DNA from: Aurantiochytrium sp. KH105 | Lineage: Eukaryota; Sar; Bigyra; Thraustochytrida; Thraustochytriidae | Reading direction: 5' to 3' | DNA length: 64,000 bases | Assembly: GCA_003116975.1 (NCBI GenBank) | Contig: BGKB01000077.1 | Span: forward strand, 62,001 to 126,000 | Part shown: piece by piece, positions 32,301 through 39,100 of the stretch | How positions within the stretch are numbered: the first letter of the stretch is position 1 | Layout of the letters: each line of letters opens with the position of its first letter | Position numbers and translations under genes: made by a program | The notes under the pieces: generated by a model | The model's input: only the letters and a program-made list of their open reading frames with translations | What the model was told of the DNA's origin: nothing | The model's database searches: none

Positions 32301-35300
32301 CTGGGCCAGATACGGGAAAACGCTCACACGTGCTGGGTGCGCGGGGATACACACGGGGCGTGCACTACTGGGAAGCCCGAATGCTTGGCATGCAGTGGGG
32401 CAGCACGCTGATTGGAGTCACGGACCGCAAAATCATGCACGAGCTCAGACCGCGCCAGCAATCGCGCAGTGTAAGTCAGTCGGATATCCGCGGCGACGGA
32501 TGGGGCGACGGATTTGGCTTCGTCAACTATCGAGCAACGCACAGCCCAGACGGCGAGCAGCTTTATGGCTCATTTTATGCAGTGAACGATGTCGTCGGTG
32601 TGCTGCTCGACATGGATCGCGGGCGGCTCCACTTTTTCAAGGACTTTCAGGACTATCAAAATGGTGACAAGCAGGTCATTATTGATCTTGGCCTCGCGTA
32701 CAGCGACCTTCGTCGCAAGTGTCGCAGCGGTCGTAGAAGAAGAACCGGCGCGGAAGATATCAAGTTCTACCCTTGTTTTGGCTTCTCCAAAGCCCATGAT
32801 CGCATCACACTTCAAGATACGCGCTCTCTTGAGATGAAGAAAGCGTCGTTTCCTGCTCAAGTATTTGCATATGCGGAGTCCGTGAATCTGTTTCGACGCC
32901 TCATTTCCCCGCGCCCTGCAAATGCGATGGATCCGCGGCTGCTCGCGGGCCTTACGTCAACGTGGGAGGGCATCAGCTCGACCAATGGCGCCCACCGCAC
33001 AGTGTGGTCTCTAGGCCGGATTCCTGTTAAACTGTGGACGAGTCCAAACGTTTGCGAGGCTGCGAGCCCGCCAGAGCTGAGCGGTCTCCGTGTCGGAGAC
33101 CGGCTTACAACGAAGCGAGGGCCGGCAACTATTCTTGGCGCCCGAGGCGGCGCGCTATGGTACACGGTGGACGGCGCGGACGAGGCTCTCTTTTGGTCGC
33201 CCAAGGAATTGCAGAAGCTTGTACGCGACGGCAAGGTGCGGCGCGAGACCGCTGACGAGCGGAGCATTTCGAGTGCAGGCACTGCGCACGAAGTCCACGA
33301 CAGGGCACGGGACCAAGATTCGAGAAGATCAAAGGAAAAGACGAGGAAACCAGATGGAGTCGACGGGGGGAAAGACAACGTCTCAAGTCCGTACGAACAG
33401 GACGGACCCTATCCTGGTGTTGCAAGCGTCTTGCACGATGCTCTAAGCTGCTCAGGGGGCATGGCGGACTGGTCTGAGGCATTGGACCAGGAATTAGTTG
33501 TTCTGGTGAACCGATTGTGCGATCGGCGCGCCTGCGAGCCGGAGCATCTGAGTCCTCATGACGTAGCGTCAGAGCTGAAGCATTGCAAAACTGCTCGAGC
33601 CGAAATGCGGCGACTGCTTGACTTTGAGGAATCGTTCGTGCTTGCGAGATTCACGGCGCTTTTGCATTTAAATTCGCGAATGCGTAGCCTCTTCGAGCTC
33701 GTGGACTTGCATACGAGCGAAGCATCGCCTGGTCAAGTCGTTTTTCGAGCGACACCTCGGAGCGGAAGCTTGTTACGGAGCGCTGAGAATAGGGCGCGCG
33801 GATACTCGACGGCAAAGCTGTTGTCAAGAGGACGTGGGCGTATCTTCTCTCGTGTCAAGCTCGAGTTCTGGAACGCCGCCATCGCTTGGACGACTACGCC
33901 AACAGTCCCAGCCTCGGACGAGTACGATCCTCCACCCGACTTTCCTGCAGTGCGTGTCAATCGCATCACGGCAGGTGATCAGCGCCTCACGGCTCTGGAG
34001 GGCGCGGAACGACTCCAAACCTCAGTCTTTGGGCAGCTCATGGTCAAGGCTGGAATGGAAACGTGGCCGTCGCGGATGTTACGACGGTCATACTCTCACA
34101 TTCAGGACGCTTCGCAGCAACGTTGCTTCTTTGTCAAGTTCGAGAGCGAGGGCGTAGATGACCACGGTGGCCCATATCGCGCCGTATTTCAGATTGCAAT
34201 TGAGGACGAGGCCGCGGGGCCTCTGCAAATTCTCTTGCCGTGTCCAAATGCTGCCGATGGCGCGTTGGAAAATGCGGACCGCATGGTATTTAGCGAGCTC
34301 AGGCCATCTTTGGATGCCGGTGCAAGTCATGGGAGAAGTGTTGAAACCGCTTCCGCTTCTATCCCCACGCCTACCAGTGGGCGTCCTTCGCGTCGCAGGA
34401 CGTCGGACGTCATTTCGCAAGAGCAGTCGTGGCCAGAAGGCGCGGCGGGCAGCGGGCGGTGTCTCGAATTTCTCGGCCGTCTTATTGGAGTGGCAACGCG
34501 CCATGGTATTCACGTGGGTCTCTCGCTGGCGCACCTAATCTGGCGACCGCTCGTTGGCCTGCCTGTGGGCTGGCGTGAGCTGCATGAGACGGATAGCTTC
34601 ACAGCCAGGTCATTGCGCCAAATTGAGTCTCTTTCAGATGAACAGTGGGCGGATGAGGACGCCGCGTGGAGCGAGCTCTTGCTGGATCGCCTCGGTGCCG
34701 CGAGCTCGAGTCTACCTGCAGGTTGCGTCGTGCACAGACCAGGTCAAGCACCATACATTCCTTACGAATCGCGAAGCACCGTGGTGGAGGCGATCGTGAG
34801 GCAGTGCATCATGACCGCGGCCGAACCAGTGACAAGGTTCATGGAGGGTCTTGCTGAAGTGTTGCCAACGGAGCATTTTGTGCTCTTCACTCCGGAAGAA
34901 CTGGAACGTCTGATATGTGGCGCGCCGGAGATTGACGTGGGCTTGCTGAAGCAGGCTACGGTGTACGAGGATGTAGATCCGAATGCTCCTCATGTGAAGT
35001 ACTTTTGGGAAGCACTTGAGGACATGACGCAGGAAGAGCGGTCGAAATTTGTTAATTTTGTGTGTGCGAGATCTCGACTGCCACCTTCGCTAGACAAGTT
35101 TCCAATGAGCTTCAAAATCCTCCCGCTCGCCCGCAAACCGGGTGCGTCTACCGACAACAACGCTGATGATGATGATAATGTGCAGCAAGATGACATCCTC
35201 TTGCCTCAAAGCCAGACTTGCTTCTTTACGCTCGCGCTTCCTGAGTACTCCAGCAAGGAGGTTTGTTCGCAAAAGCTTCTCTACGCTGCGAACAACTGCA

Positions 35301-35356
35301 ACACCATGGAAGATTTTGATGAGCACGACGCTCAGGCCTTTTCTGGGCTCATCTGA
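17321..35356 (+). CDS. Giant multidomain HECT-type E3 ubiquitin ligase, 6,011 aa
   Basis: One uninterrupted frame of 18 kb. Recognisable modules in order: ZZ zinc finger (about 497-545; Cys501/Cys504 begin it); LamG-like beta-sandwich (about 844-1100); SPRY (about 1777-1947); UBA (about 3408-3450, ILALMDMGFPRRWAQYALEQ); a second LamG-like region (about 3910-4256) interrupted by an Asp/Glu run; RanBP2-type zinc finger (about 4605-4632, WSCPACTFLN...CCAIC); SPRY-like (about 4644-4754); MORN repeats (about 4842-4886); SPRY (about 4965-5167); HECT (about 5544-6001). The catalytic cysteine is Cys5967 in LPQSQTCFFTLALP. HECT ligases take ubiquitin from E2 as a thioester and pass it to substrates; UBA and the RanBP2 finger may bind ubiquitin. 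I start at 17321 because the 20 codons upstream begin only at TTG. The layout loosely recalls animal HECTD4, but orthology is not shown. Confidence 0.96.
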   Translation: MAQDREDRAPDAQEKAPWAADLDEGLESDEVAQVHRLTRDLTNLGRRSPVTRAFTYDLVKDLARGDPAAVALHEDAAAQDIKTDQHEDENEVRTERRSSVPRPRQDVDVFALLSDDDAEIERTVDELAHREYGGPTFATPVLESYKSKFAELYTQSMRGRKRPADGQERQVKLSRSILGVVLAQLLLEGDVVLHKTLLHSPLFPDSGSLGSGKRRKKSRRRSNSFLHALNPDGVARAYEEVASLVEKATETQSLVGFLIAAKFLLTLHQYVQEDSNEVSAAILKATRVNKEVEVLAARSAPCPNQALASLRRELNLGAAARLGATLPPHVRAMLLLEDLQSPVSNDGYASPPNAASLPTVAASVLTQTMQFGDDTDTLPNDAGAPKVSQEQEDDDDNDANADDDDNENGEEGQREKSSKRSGRRISRSQRRSRAGSSATLTTIETSSKSTAAQSTSPGVALSLLSGRSVHLDQRGLVACIPRYTLLEKNQDESVEHHDVRCDGCDSNGPILGQRFECASCESFDLCLDCYLAEKHTVEHAFRLSTEHRGPATLLPPRTAPKLSYVGTPCATLPLGAPDLDDASVIAWEVIVDAETQSCRVGWIDVECDFELPGHQDQGLGAERGSWGVNLQSGVVTHAGKTVGKIEIPIALHHLSANSDTLEIQEDGARDNASEDQDSASEEDEEDKEGNSVQDDAGKSKSVQITETSSIEGFPSERPCWSILCWVHPVSRKAGFAVAGSVVSFDLHSASAVIPCVSFRNDFQLESLGHIELKATNDKIHTSWLLDSENSQSTSQVPGRSIRSLASCAHASCVRIPRGDEKSCVALLESPGFRNASKVGEDFTFEAMVCWEPEAFGTPDSASQIYTLFSRTDASSQRSRSACTQIGIVGDGYLFVNLQTSEFCTWSHRAIMIPGKWQHVRIAVIGGSYRGPSVRFSVDNAIVHSDTRKRKSSGGSSALASWRQREQNRHRDSASRRHTVSRGTKSDEKQGLWILGGAPSLEPSHSNEESSTDTAHDIEAHKVGVDGNPKDAGDGASALDEDGSSVASAGDDEVAGRSGEDCAGNDAEAYARLAVTQQFQGCFAEVRLWTRSLRSREYLDKGGRVLKLVEASERSSLFFRLRLDESAGKRVFRSGDENFEVSSHFMLCGSASCEPRVIADLVKDAADSQDENIVASEATNGPSTKPDYQMHAAVLLQAEHLRRAPAAQSASVPETTAASLDHIASVFMDITGNLLRITSEFAQFHKDLKQSITGIKSPVCSVFPHVHTFLLLQSLVRQLLREIESNARPDLGWMLFSILQILRDNLRALHAQGIAPAAVGLGLPSFAAGMPPSSTKKHGEPNVLKLRSALLQTLEISSCFEDATMRRGIDTETLICLGEGLSIFYARDVDQRAMLVALFSGGGATDTRPSSLQDPRVLVPRSGDHRDKLLAIVTRSLAAKPARIKELLRVSTPPEVPDRRLQSNSSSSTAAATGKRSAGFQLHWPVEFVRASLDSHHASVSPSVAAAAANVDLSGAAQPTKREVIRYLQSVAPPHWLQERKMDRNEMGVAKDFPSDQIAEAYNDLDAAVFEGKIIINPARDNSGASPEAEAESPNKGASAIITGSKGETPRQVASVDTAKSTWIIQLIRVTLVGTAARGTAATNRQEAALSLLRTMLVHMHGRIWGEKSPADVKREDSVSLVEVFLRCGFRDAANPASLGNCAPTKEDTSPTVPTPPPSRNPATGPAKPTKSYQPKSEWWETPIEFDVSNANGNATESASPAAHGAGGDGRISLQTSASSRYVRVHSDGVTVSHLRNKSWGTAVSSVGYARRSGIHTWKVKVSRCNERGHIFVGIVGKGARVNSFIGSDSKGFGFLLAGDVYHGSRQIKKNAFPRRALSSGSTVLMTLNTNAMTLEICDADRPVDLTEPSASRSLGIFTLPDIFQTSNDGLVYPALCTYEEGDRASFIAFAEGNAAQGHWTLDERLLRDRADFFQGRELCVEDCIEAILHHAARNAERIGHDQLRSMLNFPLAWILLWPAPSVAWVEKVRVHLQATLHFLLQNAKGKEISNTQMLACAAYGKLCSFLITSKPSDLMSSFLDARDKPILDASNDGMREVGQGGLADVPPARTGSSSANATNVTSEEDAMDIQGHDASSPSEQLLQLSKWKNSSLFSHGLRLPGCLLADLSGRTRRSSAAAASQGHTSKKKGDGPASEVEIMDTHAKKRDTLPAGVLEIINDHGIGRSLHAWLLGHLNLQSRRSREPNNSSSSKHDSEISRVTNGLVVVLLHHTGWLPTAMEMAQLLADYPNQEYIARARPHPELVAIWRSALELRAWLERQRQQSAAYGANSRSGGTNDSFLATINQAVYFLLDFAPASGITDDENAGEPANALAAFRESLGISSPPATSLSGTLERAVSEGRVPAPQASNAVSNGGLHSIESSPPSALSPTSSLPLRGKKIQSRYLARSRSLGAATASKTWNLGQLLRQGSAARGQSSFKEVISQVSAFVHDAGSSKALSVDQLHGHFLALRACARTRERGFRSLAASLLGTPLSVSTQALHAAMLIGVPSALRGRDCSSSAETRSAPWHYLQDLGPSGSAAQLSLASGFAALGRALAELLQASMVLPTQRLAGLQLELLDALGVRLAPIDHELLARTNLLETLHRIMESSREAMAAAADAFHPAALAEGELLADTSDAARTETNESVAAHQLVGRAAMKTFYLLCSQVAAFRPPAAAKSRRNARSSLLLTRVRSGPQTLNVSVFGLLLQELTNAADALDDTAATAAAPLERYAAPSTGANFIASSFTFVESPQSDAKLHMEEITSVLLSTCTFPSCQRQISSSEWLEILCRLAQRGPVSVLQNIFRIFRRMLPLLDPHRIDLPMGSTGRERDPLTLENFLLELVATSFTPRFEEITEESQLLASFEAMRTLRALQSTNAWRSRIHALLLRSIKNGIASLSTGGSTAKGEVPPRVGASSSSDLGTNHGGGETAQTSDTSGAGAGADAGADAGALARCLGALSVTSGALRKLLPGVAVRTLDKRQGATESRAHDDSLCDAVAWTERESRELGELDAIDILRVVEQDSLVISGFSADTSDRRALERRHVSVNAEQVFVAKDRNDVRVDAGSPLLGAIHELFEKVVMLEPWTSTNWQRSFGFSQHARGRIQLFDAPSGAGAVEQTLSRDADDEQPIVWAKRRLGQWIEVGKVDERSSGDVAQALQTDKVPPRWVKVQDAEDDYILRPVLAPPAETTSGFQRSLLRLYTLQTLSAVDLEPVMDAKDCGLKEANTLRDFFLLSEKSMKALLSSASEEVATFRASDLDVLSERLTIIIDELVRGRKRSSSTDHASDVVPSAQSEDAEKDEVSAKKMQSLDKADDENSAGRSEGVSGVEARSSFTPASGVHQSRTSAQAPSSITSSSARQRSRMPRVPAESILALMDMGFPRRWAQYALEQNELDVTAAITYICALEEEIDERIALSLSKAEDAQSSSESEEDEDEENDDTREHVANANKGSRENDRGNDADDKSGKSVQAPASKGQNSASDPKDQNSTSGVAKRACAEDFMEMEGSDGGGSSAIPGAVPSRISYMDRNNRSLEPESTSGRSRGKSGGGQSGSSRARNEWTKSTSEVQRACRRHWGPCADSRASYRHLLESYSPAELFEEFRHLVQVINTLQARVVLLRCLIVDGARVSTSLTEEDKAKLVRLLVAEGFQTFPLYGVDCLESITRGSGATLWNIPQSLHSFAAKCIETSEAFVAELILSVKQTLRRAATTDFFADTPTPRDDLAMAAESSDSLLWFVDWVTRQLMHAAPLGNELHFVLFESWVWALRSPSMRIKASALGILAEFLDDAADIGNSAERSRVISRMLTILPRERLVAMAARLLRRVDNPTPGPSGFCKVLLQFIAKVEEHASLANENIFEASPSFLTLGRTGYVELRNLNGHKLETLQPPWTLTVWVQAKKNASDVASLPAEGASDEPQVLIGDSSSGRGLQIVMSAKGLGVRLGGSSTDVSTSTFGFSPMSGKENEHRADGGEWTQLTIVCADYSHLGPLVQMHVPVNGKTETRDGLTSKNGHRADGNHQGSVERKELSKNKGDHDNNDEDDEEEDDDEEDDDDDDEDDDRGAESNWALSDDRDEVDSYLSDGVFQMNSMGVDAYIQFHKITQREQKQEHGSRGKALRSRRDKEATRGKNVQSVNSVAASRQREKQKVHLLAYENGSLRGTLTADRKQAFLGLREIGSASHPSAAVSVGRLCVWRSAMDRAQVRQAESYLRGLNKCSLNCVLCPPCESALDDPLLDAEDMYTCWDFTWHNFAQSSASNNSKDNEGQSSIVTEARHHRHVAVLHEGAAILPCSTPCTGESNSECAAAEGVKPAILSSGMEEEAKEKGELMSGVEPRFRYLVDGIDMSGVILWDLSDSPVPHALAVPSDFQRAHLPVRLHLKLKTSTELVGHLKCKERDKDVWCAVEGTLETKTKSLTIRVCSVVRGNKFSHHWLTGLCLDVKEDCGELQGTWKSPQSVPHWGVLAEDSPKLRAVACLSPAYLDLGVDGTFLRVRCDVLEYQKTLPPFVLDQRPMVATCNTVVLEAGRWQHKFPSPDHGDDDGDGAVGGEHDGSGGSGAGPLAPATWSCPACTFLNEMEHSCCAICTTPNPDNASEEQDNDESALFGLEVEGLWKPGSGSYIWEFRVHGSAAALNQGEITFGICRKGAPLRDHLGACANSWGVSSDGLSWYKGRNRALLPGSLQDNDILALELDTNDKLMRIFVNGEELAKCDRSNMRSAGDFLLESSVSPAISISSRTSVSAQILGLKHGSASVRYAYKANSRGGDSASSQRHSSSRTSPVKGKIAESIGRTSRGGEDTEPVQFEGNWRQGRRYGKGLTTFSDGSTEEGSWLDGLKHGRFKTMSSKESGASEIISQVYFQHGEVKTDASMPSDEALNQPSEIGTGSESALPSGENLGAEQSDGKADLGVVPNEVFRMQGTFAASCHQLVRLDPTTAGPGIRVSPDCMTAEYTGTGPDTGKRSHVLGARGYTRGVHYWEARMLGMQWGSTLIGVTDRKIMHELRPRQQSRSVSQSDIRGDGWGDGFGFVNYRATHSPDGEQLYGSFYAVNDVVGVLLDMDRGRLHFFKDFQDYQNGDKQVIIDLGLAYSDLRRKCRSGRRRRTGAEDIKFYPCFGFSKAHDRITLQDTRSLEMKKASFPAQVFAYAESVNLFRRLISPRPANAMDPRLLAGLTSTWEGISSTNGAHRTVWSLGRIPVKLWTSPNVCEAASPPELSGLRVGDRLTTKRGPATILGARGGALWYTVDGADEALFWSPKELQKLVRDGKVRRETADERSISSAGTAHEVHDRARDQDSRRSKEKTRKPDGVDGGKDNVSSPYEQDGPYPGVASVLHDALSCSGGMADWSEALDQELVVLVNRLCDRRACEPEHLSPHDVASELKHCKTARAEMRRLLDFEESFVLARFTALLHLNSRMRSLFELVDLHTSEASPGQVVFRATPRSGSLLRSAENRARGYSTAKLLSRGRGRIFSRVKLEFWNAAIAWTTTPTVPASDEYDPPPDFPAVRVNRITAGDQRLTALEGAERLQTSVFGQLMVKAGMETWPSRMLRRSYSHIQDASQQRCFFVKFESEGVDDHGGPYRAVFQIAIEDEAAGPLQILLPCPNAADGALENADRMVFSELRPSLDAGASHGRSVETASASIPTPTSGRPSRRRTSDVISQEQSWPEGAAGSGRCLEFLGRLIGVATRHGIHVGLSLAHLIWRPLVGLPVGWRELHETDSFTARSLRQIESLSDEQWADEDAAWSELLLDRLGAASSSLPAGCVVHRPGQAPYIPYESRSTVVEAIVRQCIMTAAEPVTRFMEGLAEVLPTEHFVLFTPEELERLICGAPEIDVGLLKQATVYEDVDPNAPHVKYFWEALEDMTQEERSKFVNFVCARSRLPPSLDKFPMSFKILPLARKPGASTDNNADDDDNVQQDDILLPQSQTCFFTLALPEYSSKEVCSQKLLYAANNCNTMEDFDEHDAQAFSGLI

Positions 35357-36146
35357 TTACGTATGAAGATAATAAAAATGAAAAGCAAATTGTGACAAGA
35401 GCAAGACTTTTTTTTACTTTTCTTCTTCTTTTTTTTTTTCTCCCGCGTTCTTTTTACTTTTTGACCGTTACGAATAAAAAGTTCTGACTGTGAATTTGCA
35501 AGGGGCAAATACAAGGCTGGCAAGAGCCAGAAGCCCTGAGTTGTATGTAGTAGGTCCTATTCGTCATGATGGTGCTTGCATAGCGGAGGGCCCATAGGTC
35601 GAGGTTTGGGCCACGTTTACGTGCGAGTCCGCTGGCTAGCGCAGCGCCTGCAGAATGCTCATGCTCGACTTTGACTCACGTGCCGCGCTGCTTTGAAAAT
35701 AGGAAAAGAAGGTTGTAAGACAGGAAAGGAATGACTGAGACTGCAAACGCTGACAGACGAAGACCAACCAAAGCATCCTTGCTAGCCTACCTACTAAGTA
35801 GGCTCGCCACTCTTCCGAGACTTGGGTTTTGGCGGGACGTTGCAAAGACTAAAAAGGAAAGGGAAGGAAGTGAATGAAGTGAATGGAGGCAGTTGACAGC
35901 GAGGCAGAACTCCGGAAAAAGGGCCCACCCAACAAGTCGGTTCCGCCAGCCCTGGACTTACTAGTAGGCCAGGCACAGCGTAGTCTGCTGGGCTAGTTTC
36001 CCTCGACACATCAAAGGCACGCCATCTATTCTCTTGCTAATCTACTCGTGTCGTGCAAATCTCTATTGGGTCGCGGGCGCCAGTCTGCGGAGAAGTAGGC
36101 TCCGCTTCGCCCCGCCCAGCTCCGCCCCCTGGCCCTCTTCGCCACA
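35357..36146. other. Intergenic region between the two giant genes
   Basis: 790 bp. After the probable polyadenylation signal it has T-rich tracts (35407-35440 and 35449-35462), an inverted repeat gcctac...gtaggc near 35784-35802, and G+C-richer sequence from about 36060 to the next ATG. It must hold the promoter of the Ig-domain gene. No gene is supported. Confidence 0.5.
35371..35376 (+). terminator. AATAAA, probable polyadenylation signal of the HECT gene
   Basis: AATAAA 15 bp after the stop codon of the HECT gene, followed by AT-rich sequence. The next plus-strand gene has AATAAA at the same distance after its stop. Confidence 0.5.
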
Positions 36147-39100
36147 ATGCCATCGGCAAGGCGACAGCGCGCAAAGTCATGCGCTTGCATGAGAGCGTTG
36201 AGGTGCTGGGCATTCGGGACACTCGTCTGTCTGGCCAGCGCAGTCTCCGCCGTGCCAGCGTTGCAAAAGGAGGGCGCAAGGGTCTTGGCCGGGACCTCGC
36301 AGCGTTGCGATGATGAAACCTACGAAGGCGACCTCTTCGCGCAGAGGGTCCTGCAGCGTCCTACGAATCGACTTCTCGTCAAGACGGAAGGCAGCGCAAC
36401 GAGCAATGTCGCCGAGATTCAGGAACTCCAGCTCTGGAGCCACCAGGTCATTGACGTGACAGTGAGCGGAGCCCAGCTCACAGGCGGAACCTTCGCGTTG
36501 GAGTTCTGCACGTTCGACGTGCAGCTGCCCGGCACTGTTGATCTCGCGCCAATCCCCGGTGATGGCTCCGACGACCTTATCCTGGTAACCGTGGACGACG
36601 ACGAAGATGTAGCAACATCATGGGAGAATTTTGGCGTCTACTCGGGCTATCCAATTCGCATCTCCACGGACGAGACAACTGAGACGCAAGATCGGGCGGT
36701 CTACCGTATCTACTACACAGAATGTGACAATTGCGACGGCGATGTCATGCAACTGGACCGGGACTACCAAGGCACGACTATTCGACGAGGCGGAGGCGCT
36801 GTGTGGGGCTGCTCTTGGGACCTCCCCCAAACGCAACTTCCGTATGCAGCTGGCACGTCGGCAATGGAAGCTGCTTTCGAGAATGCTCTCGGCAGCGGTG
36901 CGGTGGAAAGCGTGACGCGAACTGCGATTGACGAAAACCTAGGCCAAGGTTTTATCTATCGCGTCACCCTGGCCAAGGGAGTAGTCGGTGTACACGCCCG
37001 CGTCGACTCCTCAAACCTGCGTGGTGAGAGTATAAGTGTCAATGCAACCGAAGTCGTTCGGGGTGCGGAGGAAGACGCCACCTTTGCCTCCGAGACAGAA
37101 CGCACGGATCTGGAGGGGTCATATACGTTGGGATTTGATGGCGAGGATACAACCTCACTTGGGGTCACGTCTTCTGCACTGCAGGTGAAAAATGCGCTTG
37201 CGGACCTGCCTGGGATTGGCCCAAATGTAGCAGTCACAAAGGGAAGTGACGGATGGACGTGGCAAGTCACCTTCAACGACGAAGCGGGGGACATTGCGGA
37301 CCTTGCGACAACTATTTTAAGCGATTCGACGCCGGGCCTTACACTCAAGGTCGAGACTGTGCGAGTTGGACTCGCGACACTCGACGGCGAATTTGAGCTT
37401 GTTCTGGCCTCTACAAACGCGTCAATAACCGTGTCTGCAACAGAGACGGACACAAACATGCGAAGCCTTCTCCGCAGCGGGCTAGGGCTCAGCGACGTTT
37501 CGGTGAAGAGGACAGGGCCTTCTGAAAGCAACGGATTCGAGTGGGAGATCGGTCTCACCGGAGACTGTCCCGACGAGTTTGATCCTGACGATGACGAACT
37601 TTATATAACGCCAACCTGCGATGTGGAGGTGATGCCTGGTCCTCGGACTGCTAGTTTGCTGCTGGGAAATGACGCGACGCTGACAGTGACAAATCTTGTC
37701 GCCGTCGATCTCGCAGGCACGTGGGGTGGAGAGAGTGTGAGTTGGCGCGAAGTGTCCCGCACGCCAACGAGCCTCCCGGCCTCAACAACATCAAATGGTC
37801 ACTACTATCTCCCAGTCGAATCGAACCAGCGAGGTCGTTACGCCTTTGAAGCTGTTTCCAGCAGCGACTCTTCAACCGTTGTTGGCACCGAGCTCGTCTT
37901 TGTAGATGCAGCTTCGCCAAATGCAAGTGTCGGCGAAGCATTGGCGGTGTCCTACCCTACGGATTGGATTGAAATCACAGGCAACGCATCCTCGGCCCGC
38001 TTTGGATCTAGCATTGCGAGCTACGCTTGGACGCTGAAATCCAAGCCAGCGAGCGCTTCAGCAAGCGCAGGACAAATTCGGTACCCAACCGCCAAAACTA
38101 CTACGGTGAGCAATCTGAATGTTCCCGGGACCTTTCAGTATCAGCTCCGCGTCACAGATAGCCTCGGGCTCACGTCGTGCGCGCTCAAATCCGTCAATGT
38201 TCTGTTTGCCCCGTCCATTGACCAGCCTCTGCAGGACCAGGACATTGTCCCCGGAAACGATCTCGTGCTCAACTGTACAGCATCAGGCTCAACTCCGCTT
38301 TCGTACACGTGGAACTTCAAAGATGTCACACTTGATGTTCCTTCGACCACTTCGGTTCTCGTCCTTCCTGAGGTCACCGAAACTGACCAAGGAAACTATA
38401 GCTGCTCTGTGACCAACGAGGTTTCTACAATTCAAAGCAACAGCGTCTGGGTCAACGTGTACAATCCTGTCGAGATTGTATCGAGTCCTTCGCCAACCGT
38501 CGCGGCTCCCGGCAGCTCGGCAACACTCTCATGTGCTGCAACAGCGACTTTTCCCGTCAATGTAACATGGCAACGCCGCGACTTTGGCGATACGACGTGG
38601 TCAACATATTCAACTCAGCGTGGCATCAGTGGAACAGAGGACGTTGCGTCAAGCTTTACGCTGACGCTAACGCAAACAAGCGAAGATAATGAGGGTGAGT
38701 ACCGCTGCGTCGTGGCCAACATCGTTGGAAATGCTTCCTCCGCGTCCGCGATGCTTGACATTCTGGATCTGCCAAGTAATGTGAGCCTCACGGTGGAACC
38801 TGAAAGCGTGCTTGTGGATGGCATCGACGAGGACGGCAAGGGCAGCTTTAGACTCTCTTGCTCAGCATTGGGACAAAATCTATCGTTTGCCTTCGCTCGC
38901 AGTGGCGCCATCATTGCAAATCAGGTTGACTCGCTCTATGTTAGTAACGTTACAGCAGCCAAAGACGCAGGTGAGTACACCTGCGTCGTGACGAACGGCG
39001 CGGGATCCGTGTCGAGTGAAGGGCTTGAAATTGTTGTGAACACGCCTCCAATCATTGTGGAGCAACCAACCTCGCTTGTGGTACAGCCAGGCGTCAATGT

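Noticed and set aside
17321-35356. Many antisense and shifted open frames inside the HECT gene
   Set aside because: They are short, have no recognisable family, and lie opposite a continuous conserved protein.
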